DNA of 64,000 nucleotides, taken from contig CAMGYJ010000010.1 of assembly GCA_946122785.1 (NCBI GenBank), positions 13,305,467 to 13,369,466 on the forward strand, written 5' to 3'. Positions 53,585 to 64,000 of this stretch are shown piece after piece (within the stretch, counting starts at the first letter, position 1; each line of letters begins with the position of its first letter). The notes below the pieces were generated by a model, which had not been told where the DNA came from, did no database searches, and saw only the letters and a program-made list of their open reading frames with translations. The position numbers and the translations under genes were made by a program. The stretch is from Linum tenue. Its lineage: Eukaryota; Streptophyta; Magnoliopsida; Malpighiales; Linaceae.

Positions 53585-55112
53585 TCATAGGACATGTGAT
53601 ACTTCTTCGGCTAGTAAACTATCACAGGAAGAGGAACTTTTCCTTTCTCGAACACCACTTTCAAAGTCATCAAATGCCTCATGATTACGATCAACCAAAA
53701 AAATATTAAAAGTTTCCTCCTCCTTACATACTCTGAATGTCAATTTGTCTCCCGACATAGATGAGTGCATCTCTAGTGGCCAGAAAAGGTGTACCAAGAA
53801 TGAGAGTCACTCCCCAATCTTCTTTCATCTCCAGGATGACAAAGTCGGCTGGGAATATAAACTTCCCCACCTTCACCAGTACATTCTCCATCACTCCCTT
53901 TGGAATTTCTAATGATCGATCAACCAATTGGAGAGTGATCCGAGTAGGCTTAAGAACATATCTCAATTCCAATTTCTTGTAGAATGAGTATGGCATCAAA
54001 TTAATTCTGTCTCCAATATCACAAAGTGATTTGGTGAAATCTGTACCTCTAATGACACATGAAATGGTGAAGCTGGCCAGATCATCCGTCTTTTCTGGTA
54101 GTTTATTTTGCATCACAATGCATTCAGAAGTAAGAGTTACATTCTCTAAATCATCCCATTTGTGCTTCTTAGTCAGAAACTCCTTCAAGAATTTGACATA
54201 TGAGGGCATTTGTTCAATTGCCTCTGCCAGTGGTAAGTTGATATGAAATTGCTTGAAGAGATACAAAAATTCCTTGAAGTTTGGGTCTTCCAAGGCTTCA
54301 TTAACCTTTGAGAGAATGGTGCAAGAGGTCCATAAGGCCTTACCTCTTCATTCTTGAATTTTTCCACTTTTGTAAGTGCACAGGCAGAACGCTCATGCAC
54401 ATGCTGACCACATGTAGTTTGTCTGTGCAAGTCAAATTTTTCAACTTTTGCATTTTCTTCCTTGGAAGCTGCTTTACCCTCCTTTTCTACTAGATTTGTC
54501 TTGCTCTTTGGATCCTCCAACTCCTTCCCACTTCTCAATGTGACAGAAAACCATGGCATCCTTTGGATTCCTCTTAGTATTCGCTGGTAAAGTCCCAGGA
54601 ATCCTACCTTGAATATCTGCCAAAGTTATGAGTCATATGACTTATTTGACTCTCCATAGCTAGCAAAGATGATTGCACATTATTGTTGATGGCCAGTTGT
54701 TGAGTGCAAATTGATACAAGCCCTTCATATTATCTGTTTGCTATATATGAGCCAAAATAAACTCTTCAAGTTGGGGCTTCTTCTCTGGTTGAGGCTGCTG
54801 CTGTTGAAAACTGGAAGGTGGAATGTTGCAATTTTCAACTGGATTGTTGTTCTAACAGGAAAAATTGGGGTGCTTTCTCCATTGAGGGTTGTATGTATTT
54901 GAATACATGCCACATTGGCCTTGACTTCGCGAATTATTGATAAACTGGATATTTTCCAACTAAACAGCTCACAGTGGACAAATATCTTTATGATGAGCAC
55001 CCTCACAAGTTCACATAAAGCACTCTTGTCTACCAAGAGCAATCTTGGCCAGCCTTTATTCGAGTGCATCGAAATTGAAATCCAACTTGGCATCTATCTT
55101 GGGTTCTAGACT
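53585..55112 (-). pseudogene. Minus-strand Ty3 (Athila/Tat-type) gag-protease fragment
   Basis: Read from right to left. A Gag zinc-knuckle-like region near 55010-54960 (CEGAHHKDICPL) comes first, then YNPQWRKHPNFS near 54880, a Gln/Pro-rich linker ending PQLEEFILA near 54750, and the protease. The clearest part is 54293-53724, 189 codons: FHINLPLAEAIEQMPSYVKF, KSLCDIGDRINLMPYSF and TLILGTPFLATRDALIYV. In the active-site block the usual DLGAS has become DIGDR. Stops and frame changes separate the parts. It is more diverged from elements I and IV than they are from each other, so it belongs to another lineage. Confidence 0.7.
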
Positions 55113-55114
55113 TG

Positions 55115-55590
55115 CAGCTCTATCAACCTAATGCAAGCCTCAGAAGACCCTTATAAAAATCAACTGCCAGGGCACTCATCCGCTTAACATCGGTAATAGC
55201 CTCCCCATTATCAGCTACTAACTTCTGAATAGTTTGCCTATGGTTCCGAGCTTGAACCATACCATGAAAGAAACCAGTGTTGGCATCCCCCTTTGTTATC
55301 CATTGCACACTTGATTTTTGTCTGTAAAAAGATTCCTCTGCACTTTGTAATTCACTGCACAGCTTTTCCTGCTCAAGAACTGCCCCAGAATTCACCTCCG
55401 ATGGATCAGATAGGAAGTTTCACTGCACTTCTGAATAACTTCATTTACCTCTTTTCCTATTCCTCCCACCATTCCTTGGGGAAGTGGAAACCACAAGACC
55501 ATAACCTTTTTTGTTGAGAGGCACTCTAGACTACATACTGTCGATGCTGGCACTCTGACTCAGCCCCTCCACCATCATATAAGTAATGGA
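55115..55590 (-). pseudogene. LINE ORF2 fragment, minus strand
   Basis: The open stretch 55395-55123 reads ELQSAEESFYRQKSSVQWIT, KGDANTGFFHGMVQARNHRQ and LVADNGEAITD. This is the block between endonuclease and RT in plant L1-type ORF2 (EEExFWxQKSRxxWLxxGDxNTxFFH). The endonuclease upstream and RT downstream are missing. It lies just beyond an ORF1 fragment in the same orientation, so a large internal deletion joins the two. Confidence 0.7.
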
Positions 55591-56218
55591 CAAATAGAGT
55601 GATCCTCTCCTCCCCTTCCGGTCAAATATGCAACTCCTATGGAAAGAGCGAGTCGGCTGACATCCCCATACACAATTTATCAGTGCCCATTTGAGCCCCT
55701 AGCCTCGTTGCCTAATTCATCCAGAGCGGTGTTCCCAGCAAACTAGCCACCCAACTCAGCCCCTCCACCGTCATGTACTCCAACGACAAATCCCTTTCAC
55801 AAACCCATATTGGTAGCTTGGTACGATCCAGTTTGATTGACCGGATCCCCGAAACCCACTTTCAGAGGAACAATGGAATGTTTTCGCAGTGCTAGGGCCC
55901 GCTCTCAAACACCCACCTACTCGTATCCTCACTCTCAAACTGAAACAGGAACATATTCGCACTAAACACTTAAACATAAACCCTACCATCTCTGCCCAAA
56001 AAATGTTGAGCCCAACGACGAATTGAGGCAATCGGTGGAGCGCCAGAGAGGAACTGACCCACGAGAGCATTTCTCCAGTGAATCGAACCCTCTTCCCGCA
56101 CCGCCCGAGGAATAACAAGCTCTCCATCCACCAGATTTGGAGCAACATATCGGATTCGGTTCCCCCCCCCCCCCTCCCCAAACAGTTGAGCCCAGTTCGC
56201 CGGCCCTGGCTCAGCCAT
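55591..56218 (-). pseudogene. LINE ORF1 fragment, minus strand
   Basis: From the ATG at 56218 the product reads MAEPGPANWAQLFGEGG, then DGELVIPRAVREEGSIHWRN, ALVGQFLSGAPP and RRWAQHFLGRDGRVYV. After a frame change it continues FQFESEDTSRWVFESGP and LSWVASLLGTPLW. This is the DUF4283-type N-terminal domain found in plant LINE ORF1 proteins, thought to bind nucleic acid. A run of C (56162-56174 on the plus strand) encodes the glycine run. Several stops make it non-functional. The remnant at 60945 shares the FLGRDGRV motif and is probably the same family in the other orientation. Confidence 0.7.
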
Positions 56219-56814
56219 GCCGCCGAAAAGGTTCCCCCCAGCTAGGTCACAAGGAGAGAGAAAGAAGAGAGAGGTTAGAGCGTTTTACTCCTATTTTTTC
56301 AGCTTGGGTTCAACTATATTGATAGAATACTCGAAGGAAATTCTCATTGGAGCCACCTTTGCAGAGAATTGGATATCGATATTGTTGAAGTGTTATAGAT
56401 TAGATGGATGATGCACCAGGTGAGTAGTAGGGGGTGAACAATAAATTAAATTAGCAATGACTTGTTTCAGAATATTTTTGGCAAAGGATATCATTAAACG
56501 CAACAAGGATGGGAGTTGGAATCGGCATTGGATAATCAATCGTTATTTTTCCCACCCACAAAATAAGCAATTTATTTTGGCTTCCCTGAAATTCATCGCA
56601 ATAAAAGAAGAGAGCTATGTTTCTGTTGAAAAGTATATTAATATTTAAGTAACTCAATACGTATCAAACTCTGGTTGGAGAAGGTGCACCAAGTAGGCCA
56701 TGAGTCGGTGCACTGAATATTTTCTCAACTTTAAGGTTCACAACCATGCATAACCTGTTACATCCACATCATCATTTCTGGAATGTTTCTAACATTTTCC
56801 CCTCTAAATTTTAA
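56219..56814. other. LINE 5' flank and unassigned AT-rich sequence
   Basis: The first part is probably the LINE 5' untranslated region. From about 56440 to 56814 I see no gene or repeat. The last nine bases are the left target copy AAATTTTAA of the outer MULE. Confidence 0.45.
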
Positions 56815-57009
56815 GGGCTAATACCACTGGGAAACTCGAACTATTAACTTTGTGTCATTTGTGTCCTAAAGTATTCGATATGGCATTTGTGTCCTAAACT
56901 ATTTTTCCGTTAGAGTTGACTAGCGTTGACCGTTAGTTTTTAACAGAAAATCTAGTCAGCGCTTACGTGGCATCTGACGTGGAACTTTTATTATTATTTA
57001 TTTATTTAT

Positions 57010-58658
57010 GGGCTAATACCACTGGGAAACCCGAACTATTAACTTTGTCTCATTTGTGTCATAAAGTATTCGATATGACATTTGTGTCCTAAATTATTTG
57101 TCTGTTAGAGTTGACTAGCGTTGACCGTTAGTTTTTAACTGAAAATCTAGTCAGCGCTGATGTGGCATCTGACATGGAATTTTATTATCTATTTATTTTG
57201 TCATAAAAAATAAAAAAATAACAAGAAATAAAATATTAAAAAGGCACCGATGGGAGCCTTAACTCCATCCTCTTCGCAGCTCTTCAAAGACAATCGCCGC
57301 CTGGATTCAACGCCGTGATTCAACACCGGGAATCTCTTGACACTGAGGAAGAAGAGATTGCAAATCGACTCCCTGCTGAGGAGGGATTCCGCCGGCTCCC
57401 TACTGCGACGGAGGATTGAGGTCGAGGATTGGGTTTTCGCCGCCGCGACGTCGGAACCCGAATTTAGGGCTTCTTTTAATCATCGATAATCAACTGGGCA
57501 TATGAAGATGAGCTCGGAACGATGCTGGTTTAAAAGCTCTGCTTCAACTCTTCATCGTCGACATCGCCCAATCACAAGCCCCCTTCCCCACCACTCGACC
57601 CAGAAAGTGAAGGTTGCTGGGGATTGCACCGGAGTTGGGAATCCCTATAGAGATTAATCTGCTCGAATCTCCCTTCTCTCCCCTGTTCCCGATCTCGTTG
57701 AGGAAATGAAAAATCGAAGCGACTAGTGTGGGTGTGGAGATGGTAAGGTCAGCGGCGACCATGGTCTCGAGAGGCTCCCCTCTGTTGGGTTTGCCGATTT
57801 CTCCATCGTCTTCGTCTTCCTCGTCCTCGAATTCGACAATTTCGTTCTCCTCTGTTTCGAATTCCAACACTCCTTCGACGCCGTCCACTCCTTCCTCGCC
57901 TTCCCCTTTCCTCAGCTCGAGACCCAGCGCGTTGAGAATCTCCAGCGCCGGTGGTTGTGGGGTGTTCGACAATGGGTCGTCTCCTTCTGCTGCTTCTTCC
58001 AGCCATTCGCTTTCCTACGCCAATGTCGTCAATGGAGGGAGTAACGGTAATGGGAATGGGTATAATTATGTGGGGAATGGTAATGGGAACGGGAGTGGTT
58101 GTGTTGGTGGTAATGATTTGGGTATTGATGAGTTTCAAGTTCACCGTGACCACTTCTCTTTCCTCGACGAGAGTAGTAATTGAGACCAGGTGTTCGATCC
58201 AAGACCTGACTGGAGGTGTGGTGGCGGGGAGGAAGAAGAAGATTCGGGAGCGAAGGTAGAGGAAAAAACAGAGAAGCTGGCGGAGGGAGGAGGAGCAGCT
58301 GGGCTGGAGAAGGAGTAGGTCTCGGCGGCGGGGAGGTGAGGAGCAACGAGTTAGGTCTCGGCGGCGGAGAGTTTTTATTTTGTTTTTATTATGTTTATTT
58401 TTTAATTTTAGTTTTATTTAATTTTTAATTTAAAATATAAGGTGTCAGTGACGTGGCAGCCACATTTTTGCCACGTCAGCAAAAGTCAATGCCAAGTTGA
58501 CCACCGTCTGGTCAACCGTTATCTATAACGGTCAACGAAATCATTAGGACATAAATGACATAAAATTACAATAGGTTGGGACACAAATGTCATATCGAAT
58601 ACTTTATGACACAAATGACACAAAGTTAATAGTTCGGGTTTCCTAGTGGTATTAGCCC
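57010..58658. mobile_element. Inner MULE nested in the outer one
   Basis: Same terminal inverted repeat family: GGGCTAATACCACT at 57010 and AGTGGTATTAGCCC ending 58658. The target duplication TTTATTTAT lies at 57001-57009 and 58659-58667. It has no transposase and carries a serine-rich ORF of non-transposon character, so it has the form of a Pack-MULE. Confidence 0.87.
57740..58317 (+). pseudogene. Possible captured gene fragment in the inner MULE
   Basis: From the ATG at 57740 (MVRSAATMVSRGSPLLGLP) the frame is open to a TGA at 58181. It then stays open in the same frame to a TAG at 58315. The product has a Ser/Pro/Thr-rich low-complexity stretch (about residues 20-70), a Gly/Asn-rich stretch (95-130) and, beyond the stop, FDPRPDWRCGG followed by a Glu/Lys-rich end. 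GC content is higher than in the surrounding MULE ends, which fits captured coding DNA. I do not recognise the parent gene. Low complexity makes a chance ORF possible, though 190 codons with one stop in CG-rich DNA is suggestive. Confidence 0.45.
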
Positions 58659-58667
58659 TTTATTTAT

Positions 58668-59520
58668 TCCTATTACTTTTATTAAGATGGGAAAGAAGAG
58701 CTACTTTCGGCAGAGACTTAATCGCAAGCCCAAGCCCCAAATTTCCCCTTCTGCTTCCTTTGCTTTCCTTTCCCCCCTTTGTTCTGTGTATTGTTGAAAT
58801 TTGATGAAAAATTGATTGATGCAGTTATCTACTGGTGTTGGATCGAATGAATTGGAAGACCAACATTCTCACTAGGTTGCTCATTCCTTACTACCAGCTG
58901 TTTCCTCGAAACCCTAAATCCCCGCTTCTTCTTCTCCTTCTTCTCCTTCCCCTAGTTTTTCTTCGATTCAAGAAAATTCAGAGACCTGGGAGCGGTTATA
59001 TTACTCAGGGAAGAACAGGGGTGGCTCCGCGAGGACCGCGGCGAGTGCGACTCCGATCGTACTGGAGGAGACGGTGGAAGACAACAATGTGACGGCGGCA
59101 GAACGCTGCAGTGAAACAAAGGCGGCCACATATTTTTCTGGGTTGGGAAAATCGTTGAGAGAGAAACGAATAGTGGTTTTCGCTCTGAAACCCACCCACC
59201 AACGCAGTTGCTTCTTCGATTGATAGAGACCCACCCACCAGCTGCTTCTTCATTTGACAGAGGAACCCCCGAGCCGGTCCCCTTCTCCGCAATCTTCTCC
59301 GTCGGGAATCGGGAATCGCCACTGTCGGAAGCAAACTGGCCTTTCATCGCTCGAAATCAGCCTAGATCCGGGAGGAAAACGAAACAAGAAAGCGGAAAAT
59401 GAAAGGGGCAAATTGACGCGATGAAGAGATGAGGATATGTGGCTGAAAATAATTTTAATTGTTAATTTCAATTGTTAAATTTTTTTATTTTTTATTTTGT
59501 ATTTTAATTGTTAATTTTAA
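58668..59520. other. Internal region of the outer MULE, possibly captured sequence
   Basis: GC-richer than its surroundings, with open stretches on both strands (for example 58835-59092 plus, 59347-58952 minus), none with a recognisable domain. TTGATGCAG near 58824 could be a splice acceptor of a captured gene. I cannot assign a parent. Confidence 0.35.
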
Positions 59521-59769
59521 TTTAAAAATAACAATCTGATGTGGCAGCTAACGTGGCGCATACGTGGCTGCCACATATGCGCCATGTAATCAACAGTCAA
59601 CATTTTATGGTTGACCGTTTGGTCAACCGTTATCTATAACGGTCAACGACATTGTCATGACGTAAATGACACACAACTATCATACGTTAGGACACAAATG
59701 TCATACCGAATACTTTAGGACACAAATGACACAAAGTTAATAGTTCGGGTTTCCTAGTGGTATTAGCCC

Positions 59770-60603
59770 AAATTTTAAAGGGCTATATCTCTCTCGTTTG
59801 AAGTAAAAAAAACCAAATTGTACAGATAAATCAGATTAATTGTGCTCTTCAAAAGGAATACATTTTTTTGGGACATATAGTACCAATCTTATCATGGTGG
59901 TATTATTTGGTATTACATAAGAGCATACCACGTGGTATGAAAGTGTACCATTGTGGTATGAAAATACCAAACTGAAGAATGGTTGAATATATAATAGTAG
60001 GAATATACTAACTGTGATTTACAACTTTCAACATTATGTACCACAAGATACCAACCATATACCAAGGTGGTATGTGGTCGTATTTTCTGGTCCTGTATTT
60101 TTTTCAAGGAAATTTTTAGATCTAATAGATCATAATGAACTCTTTTCTTCTATGCAAAAATTTTCAAAATCGACTTAAAAATGAAGGAGATACCATATGG
60201 TATGAAGGTGGTAACTAGCGGTATGGAAAAAAAATTCTAGAAATATATTGAATGTGGATCTCATTTTGTAGATCACAACGAACTCGTTCCATCTGTGCAA
60301 AAAAAAAAAATGAAATCCAAATTAGAACGAAGAATATAGGAGTTGATTAAAAAAACTAGGAAAAATAAAAAGTCTTTAATTCCTAACCTTTAGATATGTA
60401 GCCCACTAAAAATGAAAGGACCAGATCTTATTATGCAAGGTTATGCACCAGAGGGTTAATGGCCCTATCAGTAACCTGCCGAGAGCCCTGCAAATTGCGT
60501 GCAACTGTTTCGAGGAGTGGACAATTGTCTTCAGTTGATTCCAAAACGATTGTTAACATACGATTTGTTAGTTCTCCCATGTTCTATGCATTAGGAAGGA
60601 GCG
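59770..60603. other. AT-rich region with dispersed GGTAT/ATACC motifs
   Basis: No gene. Between about 59890 and 60230 the words GGTAT and ATACC recur many times, including ACCACGTGGTATG and ACCATATGGTATG. The segment starts GGGCTATATCTC at 59780 and a complementary GATATGTAGCCC ends at 60404, but no target duplication is visible. Confidence 0.45.
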
Positions 60604-60944
60604 TGTTGATATGACTTGAATCAAACTATCTCGCGATGACTAGAAGTCACGGGGGTCTAGCTTGACTTTCTCTTTTGGGCCTGGTTTGTAACTTTATTCT
60701 TTACCATATTGGATTAGGGTTAGACCACATTGAGAAGTAATATAAATACTTCTCATACTACTCTACAATCTGTATCTCCTTAAAGTATAGTGAAACTGGC
60801 TCTCTCTTGTCCGTGGACTAGCTAAAACACATCTTATTAGTGAACCACGTAAATCTGTGTGTCTTCTTTTGTTTCTTGCTTTCGTTTTTCTCGCTATGTC
60901 GGTCCTCCTATTTCCCGATCCGTAGAAACCGTCTTGACATATCA
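60604..60944 (+). repeat. Copia-type LTR remnant
   Basis: TGTTGATATG at 60604 and CATATCA ending at 60944 could be the LTR ends. GAACCACGTAAATCTGTGTG near 60842 is typical of Copia LTR leaders and matches the minus-strand LTR at 33803-34104. No target duplication was found. Confidence 0.4.
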
Positions 60945-60957
60945 AAATGATAGTGCA

Positions 60958-61340
60958 ATGCTCGGGTGGGTCAATTTTTGTCGCCACCGTCAAGTGTTGA
61001 TCAATTGAGGCGTTGGGCTCCGCATTTTTAGGACGTGATGGTCGGGTTCATGTGTTGTTATTAAGTGATAATATGTTCATGTTCCAGTTTTTAGACCCAC
61101 CTAAAAGTACTTTGGTGTTTGACAATGAGCCTTGGCAATACGCGAACAATCCCTTGTTCCTTCGAGGGTGGGTGCATGGAATTCATCCGGTTATGATGGA
61201 TTTTAAATAACTTTTGATTTGGGTTTGTCTGAATGGATTGTCTATGAAATATTGCATGATGAAGGTTTAAGCATAATTGAGAGTGTTTTGGGTATTCCAC
61301 TATGGATGGATCATGCTACTAAAATGGGGGTACAGGTGGG
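60958..61340 (+). pseudogene. LINE ORF1 fragment (DUF4283-type)
   Basis: Readable parts are NARVGQFLSPPSSVDQLRRWA, FLGRDGRVHV, FQFLDPPKSTLVFDNEPWQY and NNPLFLRGWVHGIHPV, then IWVCLNGLSM and IPLWMDHATKMGVQ in other frames. They align in order with the minus-strand ORF1 at 56218-55591, including VGQFLS, RRWA and GRDGRV. The DUF4283 domain in plant LINE ORF1 is presumed to bind RNA. Both frameshifts and stops are present. Confidence 0.65.
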
Positions 61341-61531
61341 GGTTGTTCGATAATGTGTAGAGATTTTGACTTATTTTCACATTCCCTGAATAGTTAAGCT
61401 ATTAGCCCAGAAAGTGAGGTGCCTCTTACTTTGGTATTTCATCATCTACATGTTCTAGCCCGGAATGCAAGAGGTCAGACGCTGGTTATTCATTAATTTC
61501 CTAAGAAAGAGAGAGGGAGGAAATATATGTA

Positions 61532-62240
61532 ATGAAACTAGTATGCTGGAATCTTAGGGGCTTTAATGCCCTCGAGAAACATAAGTATGTTAATAAGAAG
61601 TTAGTTAAGTTGGGAACAGATGTTGCTGCTATATTAGAAACAAAAGTTTTGCTTGTAATGCTACTGATATAGTTAGTCGTTAGTTTTGTTATATGAAGCA
61701 TATGAATAATTATCTGCGCTCTAGTTCGGGGAGGGTCTAGTTGTTTTGGAAACCATCTTTCAAGGTTTCTCAAGTTCAATGGGAGAACCTTTCATACAAT
61801 TTAGAGTAGAGGGAGTCCTACTAGTATAGTGAGTGCAGCCTAAGTCTTTATATGACTAAGGAAGGGTCGATGCCTCAAAAGTTTGTTGGTGAGCTTAGGA
61901 TATTTATGGGTTTAGTATTGACTTAGTTTCTGAAGCCTGAAGTAGTTCATTATTGACTGAAAGTACTTTAGAGTTTAGAGGGTGGATTGAAGACATGAGA
62001 TTGCTAGATCATATGGTGTTAGGCTCTTGGTTTACTTGGTTGAACAAACAAGTGAGAAATCCTATTGCAATACATCTGGATAGGATTATAGTGGATGGAT
62101 ACATTCCCAAACAGTGTTGCAAAATGCTTGCCCTTGTGTCAGTCCACTATGGATTGTTTTTAGATTCAATCCCTCTGTTGACAGAATTTTTAAGCATTTT
62201 AAGTATTTTAAGTTTTGGAGGCAGCATTTGAGTTATGACT
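61532..62240 (+). pseudogene. LINE ORF2 endonuclease region
   Basis: It begins MKLVCWNLRGFNALEKHKYV and continues LVKLGTDVAAILETKV, the start of the apurinic-like endonuclease domain (MKxxxWNxRGL, LLETKV with its catalytic E). After stops and frame changes, 61953-62231 reads IEDMRLLDHMVLGSWFTWLN then IHLDRIIVDGYI, matching the late endonuclease block (GxxFTWxN, KLDRxLVN). It would nick the target DNA to start reverse transcription. It is non-functional. Confidence 0.7.
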
Positions 62241-62747
62241 CTCTTTTGGCAGAGGATTGGAGGATGAAGCGGTAGGGGAACCTCAAAATGTTTTACAATA
62301 AGTTGAGAGTTTTTAAGGATAAGTTGAAGTCTCTTACTCAATCGATTTATTCAGATATCTCGGCCATAACAAGGGAGGTGGAGATGGAACTTGAAAGGAA
62401 GCAGAAAGAAGTGCAATCTAATCGTACAAGTGATAATATTCAGTAGCAATTGGACCTTGCATAGAATTTTCAATCTCTACAAAGTGACGAAGACAGTTTA
62501 TTCATGAAGAAATCTTGAATAAGATGGGTTTCAAGAGGGTGGTGCTAATACGAATTATTTCTACAAAATGATTAAAGCTCGTAATCATAGACATACAATC
62601 ACAAAATTGATAATAGATAATGGAGCTAAAATGACTAAGGTAAATGAAATGGGAGCAATGGCATTATAGTTCTATTAAATGCTAATGGGGAAGATCGATG
62701 GGAATATCCAAGAAAGAGCTATTACTTATTTTTAGCAACTCTTATAG

Positions 62748-63915
62748 ATGAAGCTTGAGCCTAATGATGCAAGAGGTTTATTGAGGCCAGTGAAAATTGA
62801 GGATATAAAAGACGTACTTTTCAAAATTCAAATTAATAAGGCCCATGGGTTGGACTGTTTCGAAGTGAAATTCTACAAAGGAGGCCGACATACTCTTGGA
62901 GGAGTTGCTGAAACAGTGGTACTGGAGTTCTTCCATACGGTTGTCATGCCTAGTCAGTTGAAGTTGACGATACCTGCCTTATTCCCTAAAGTACCAAATG
63001 TGGATAATATGAAAGATTTCATATCGATTTCGTGTTGTAATGTGCTTAATAATGGTATCTCAAAGCTTTTATCCAATAGAATGATTGTTGTTCTCCCAAT
63101 AGTAACCAGTGAAGCTCAATCTGCATTTGTTAAGCGAAGGCTTATTAGTGATACAATTTTAATGGTAACAAAGTTGGTTAAGGATTATCACACAAAGAAT
63201 ATTTCTTTTACGTGTGTGTTGAAGGTTGATCTTATGAAGGCATTCGATTCGATTAACTGGGAGTTTTATTCAATGTTTTGACTACAATGATATTTCCTAC
63301 TGAGTTTGTTAGATTAATTGAAGCATGTGTGACCAAACCAATGCTAAGTGTGGCTTTCACTGGTTGTGGCCTATGTTGTTATTTCTCTACTGTAAAGGAA
63401 CTCAACCAAGAAAATCCACTCTCCCCTTGTTTGTTTACAGTAGCTATGGAGTTTTTTTTTTTTTTTTTTTTTTGTCTGATGAAAAGAGCACTCGAAACAG
63501 AACATATCCATTCTCACCCTTGATGCAAATCATTAGAAATTACTCACTTGTCTTTTGCCAACGAACTTTTCAAATGGATCAATTAGGGCTGTGGCAAGTA
63601 TCAAACAGCTTTTGGATCAATTTGAAATTGATATAGGGTTTAAGTGCAACTTATCTAACCTATTATGTGTTGGGATTCTAGAGGAAGAAAATGAGATGAT
63701 TTCACAAAGCACAGGGTTCCTATTGGGGGTTCTGCCTGTTCGTTTTCTCAAGGTACCCCTTAATAACTGGTTAGTTAACAACAGGGGATTGTCAAACATA
63801 AGATAACATTTAGGATTCGTACATGGGTAAAGCAAGTAGGAGTAGAACTTTCTATTGGAGTTTGTTGAGGTGGACGATGTCCGCACTACAACTAATATCT
63901 CATAGCGACACAATT
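62748..63915 (+). pseudogene. LINE ORF2 reverse transcriptase region
   Basis: 62748-63281 is open: DVLFKIQINKAHGLDCFEVK (KAPGxDGF block), FPKVPNVDNMKDFISISCCN (the PISL block), SEAQSAFVKRRLISDTIL and CVLKVDLMKAFDSINWEF (catalytic block A with D). In another frame from 63278 come LNQENPLSPCLF (QGDPLSP block), a T-run encoding phenylalanines, ITHLSFANELF where FADD has become FANE, and GFLLGVLPVRFLKVPLN (RYLGVPL block). Loss of the FADD aspartates shows this copy is dead. The decay from about 63800 continues to the window edge. Confidence 0.75.
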
Positions 63916-64000
63916 TTTCTTTCCTACATACTATTTGTGGCCGCCATCAAGCTACTCTCCTTGATGAAAAAACCGACCTACTTCACCTCTTTATTGTTGC

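Larger units (their letters stand above)
56815..59769. mobile_element. Outer non-autonomous MULE
   Basis: Terminal inverted repeats start GGGCTAATACCACT at 56815 and end AGTGGTATTAGCCC at 59769, with clear homology over about 90 bp and weaker homology beyond. A 9-bp target duplication AAATTTTAA lies at 56806-56814 and 59770-59778, the Mutator length. It contains no transposase. Own internal sequence (58668 to about 59520) may be captured DNA. Another MULE is inserted just inside its left end. Confidence 0.85.
60945..64000 (+). mobile_element. Degraded LINE running off the window
   Basis: In order: an ORF1 DUF4283-type segment (60958-61340), ORF2 endonuclease start (61532), a later endonuclease part (about 61950-62150), the linker (62520-62640) and RT (62748 to about 63900). 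The order is that of plant L1-type LINEs. Stops and frame changes are frequent. A T-run at 63450-63472 interrupts the RT. Confidence 0.75.

Noticed and set aside
56457..56648. Short ORFs on both strands before the MULE
   Set aside because: AT-rich, no recognisable motif, no supporting context.
59780..60404. Possible MITE with GGGCTA ends
   Set aside because: Terminal similarity is only about 11 of 14 bases and no target duplication was found, so it is not listed as an element.

Overview
This is plant nuclear DNA, almost certainly from a flowering plant, and I see no convincing host gene in it. It is a repeat-dense, probably heterochromatic block built almost entirely of nested retrotransposons. 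The dominant family is Athila-like Ty3/gypsy. The signs are a tRNA-Asp-type primer binding site (TGGCGCCGTTGCCGGGGA), an AAGTGTGGGGG polypurine tract, gag-protease sequence with an LADLGAS core, and an env-position ORF. Copia, chromovirus-type Ty3, LINE, Mutator-like (MULE) and Helitron-like sequences also occur. The species cannot be named from the sequence.

Layout. 1-3518 is the 3' part of a pol-less Athila-like element (A), cut off by a 5'-truncated LINE (3519-3964). 3965-6670 holds AT-rich sequence with a Helitron-like insertion and an old Ty3 remnant with duplicated LTRs. 6671-50300 is one old Athila-like element (VII), bounded by the duplicated target CGTAT and filled with later insertions. 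These are a fragment of element III (8937-31340) and a minus-strand Copia (31341 to about 34104). Element IV (36188-49157, target CTTGT) sits in the integrase region of VII. Element I (13366-30615, target CCTAG) sits in the 3' LTR of III. Element II (15525-20877, target GCGGT) sits in the gag of I. LTR divergence read by eye agrees with the nesting: II is nearly identical, I has about eight substitutions, IV about twenty. 50301-53160 resumes the old Ty3 host element, with a minus-strand LTR inside it. 53585-56218 holds minus-strand Ty3 gag-protease and LINE remnants. 56815-59769 is a MULE with a second MULE nested inside, each with its own 9-bp target duplication. 60604-64000 holds a Copia LTR remnant and a degraded LINE.

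How the parts may work together. Element IV has the full gag-PR-RT-RNaseH-INT plus env-position plan, now broken by nonsense and frameshift mutations. Element I shares its gag, LTR body and 3' region but lacks RT, RNase H and the integrase core. Its protease is joined through a proline-rich linker to an integrase-like C-terminal tail. Element II has no recognisable gag or pol, but carries an intact, unrecognised 398-residue acidic ORF between almost identical LTRs. They look like an autonomous lineage and two tiers of dependants.

The most unusual signal is regulatory. Each Athila-like family carries an array of its own short palindrome just upstream of the LTR TATA-like box. In every element that has, or once had, an env-position module, a second array of the same palindrome lies upstream of a second internal TATA-like box. 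Elements I and IV are similar elsewhere, yet have different palindromes in both places. The non-coding 3' region also holds a series of hairpins conserved between families, with paired base changes.
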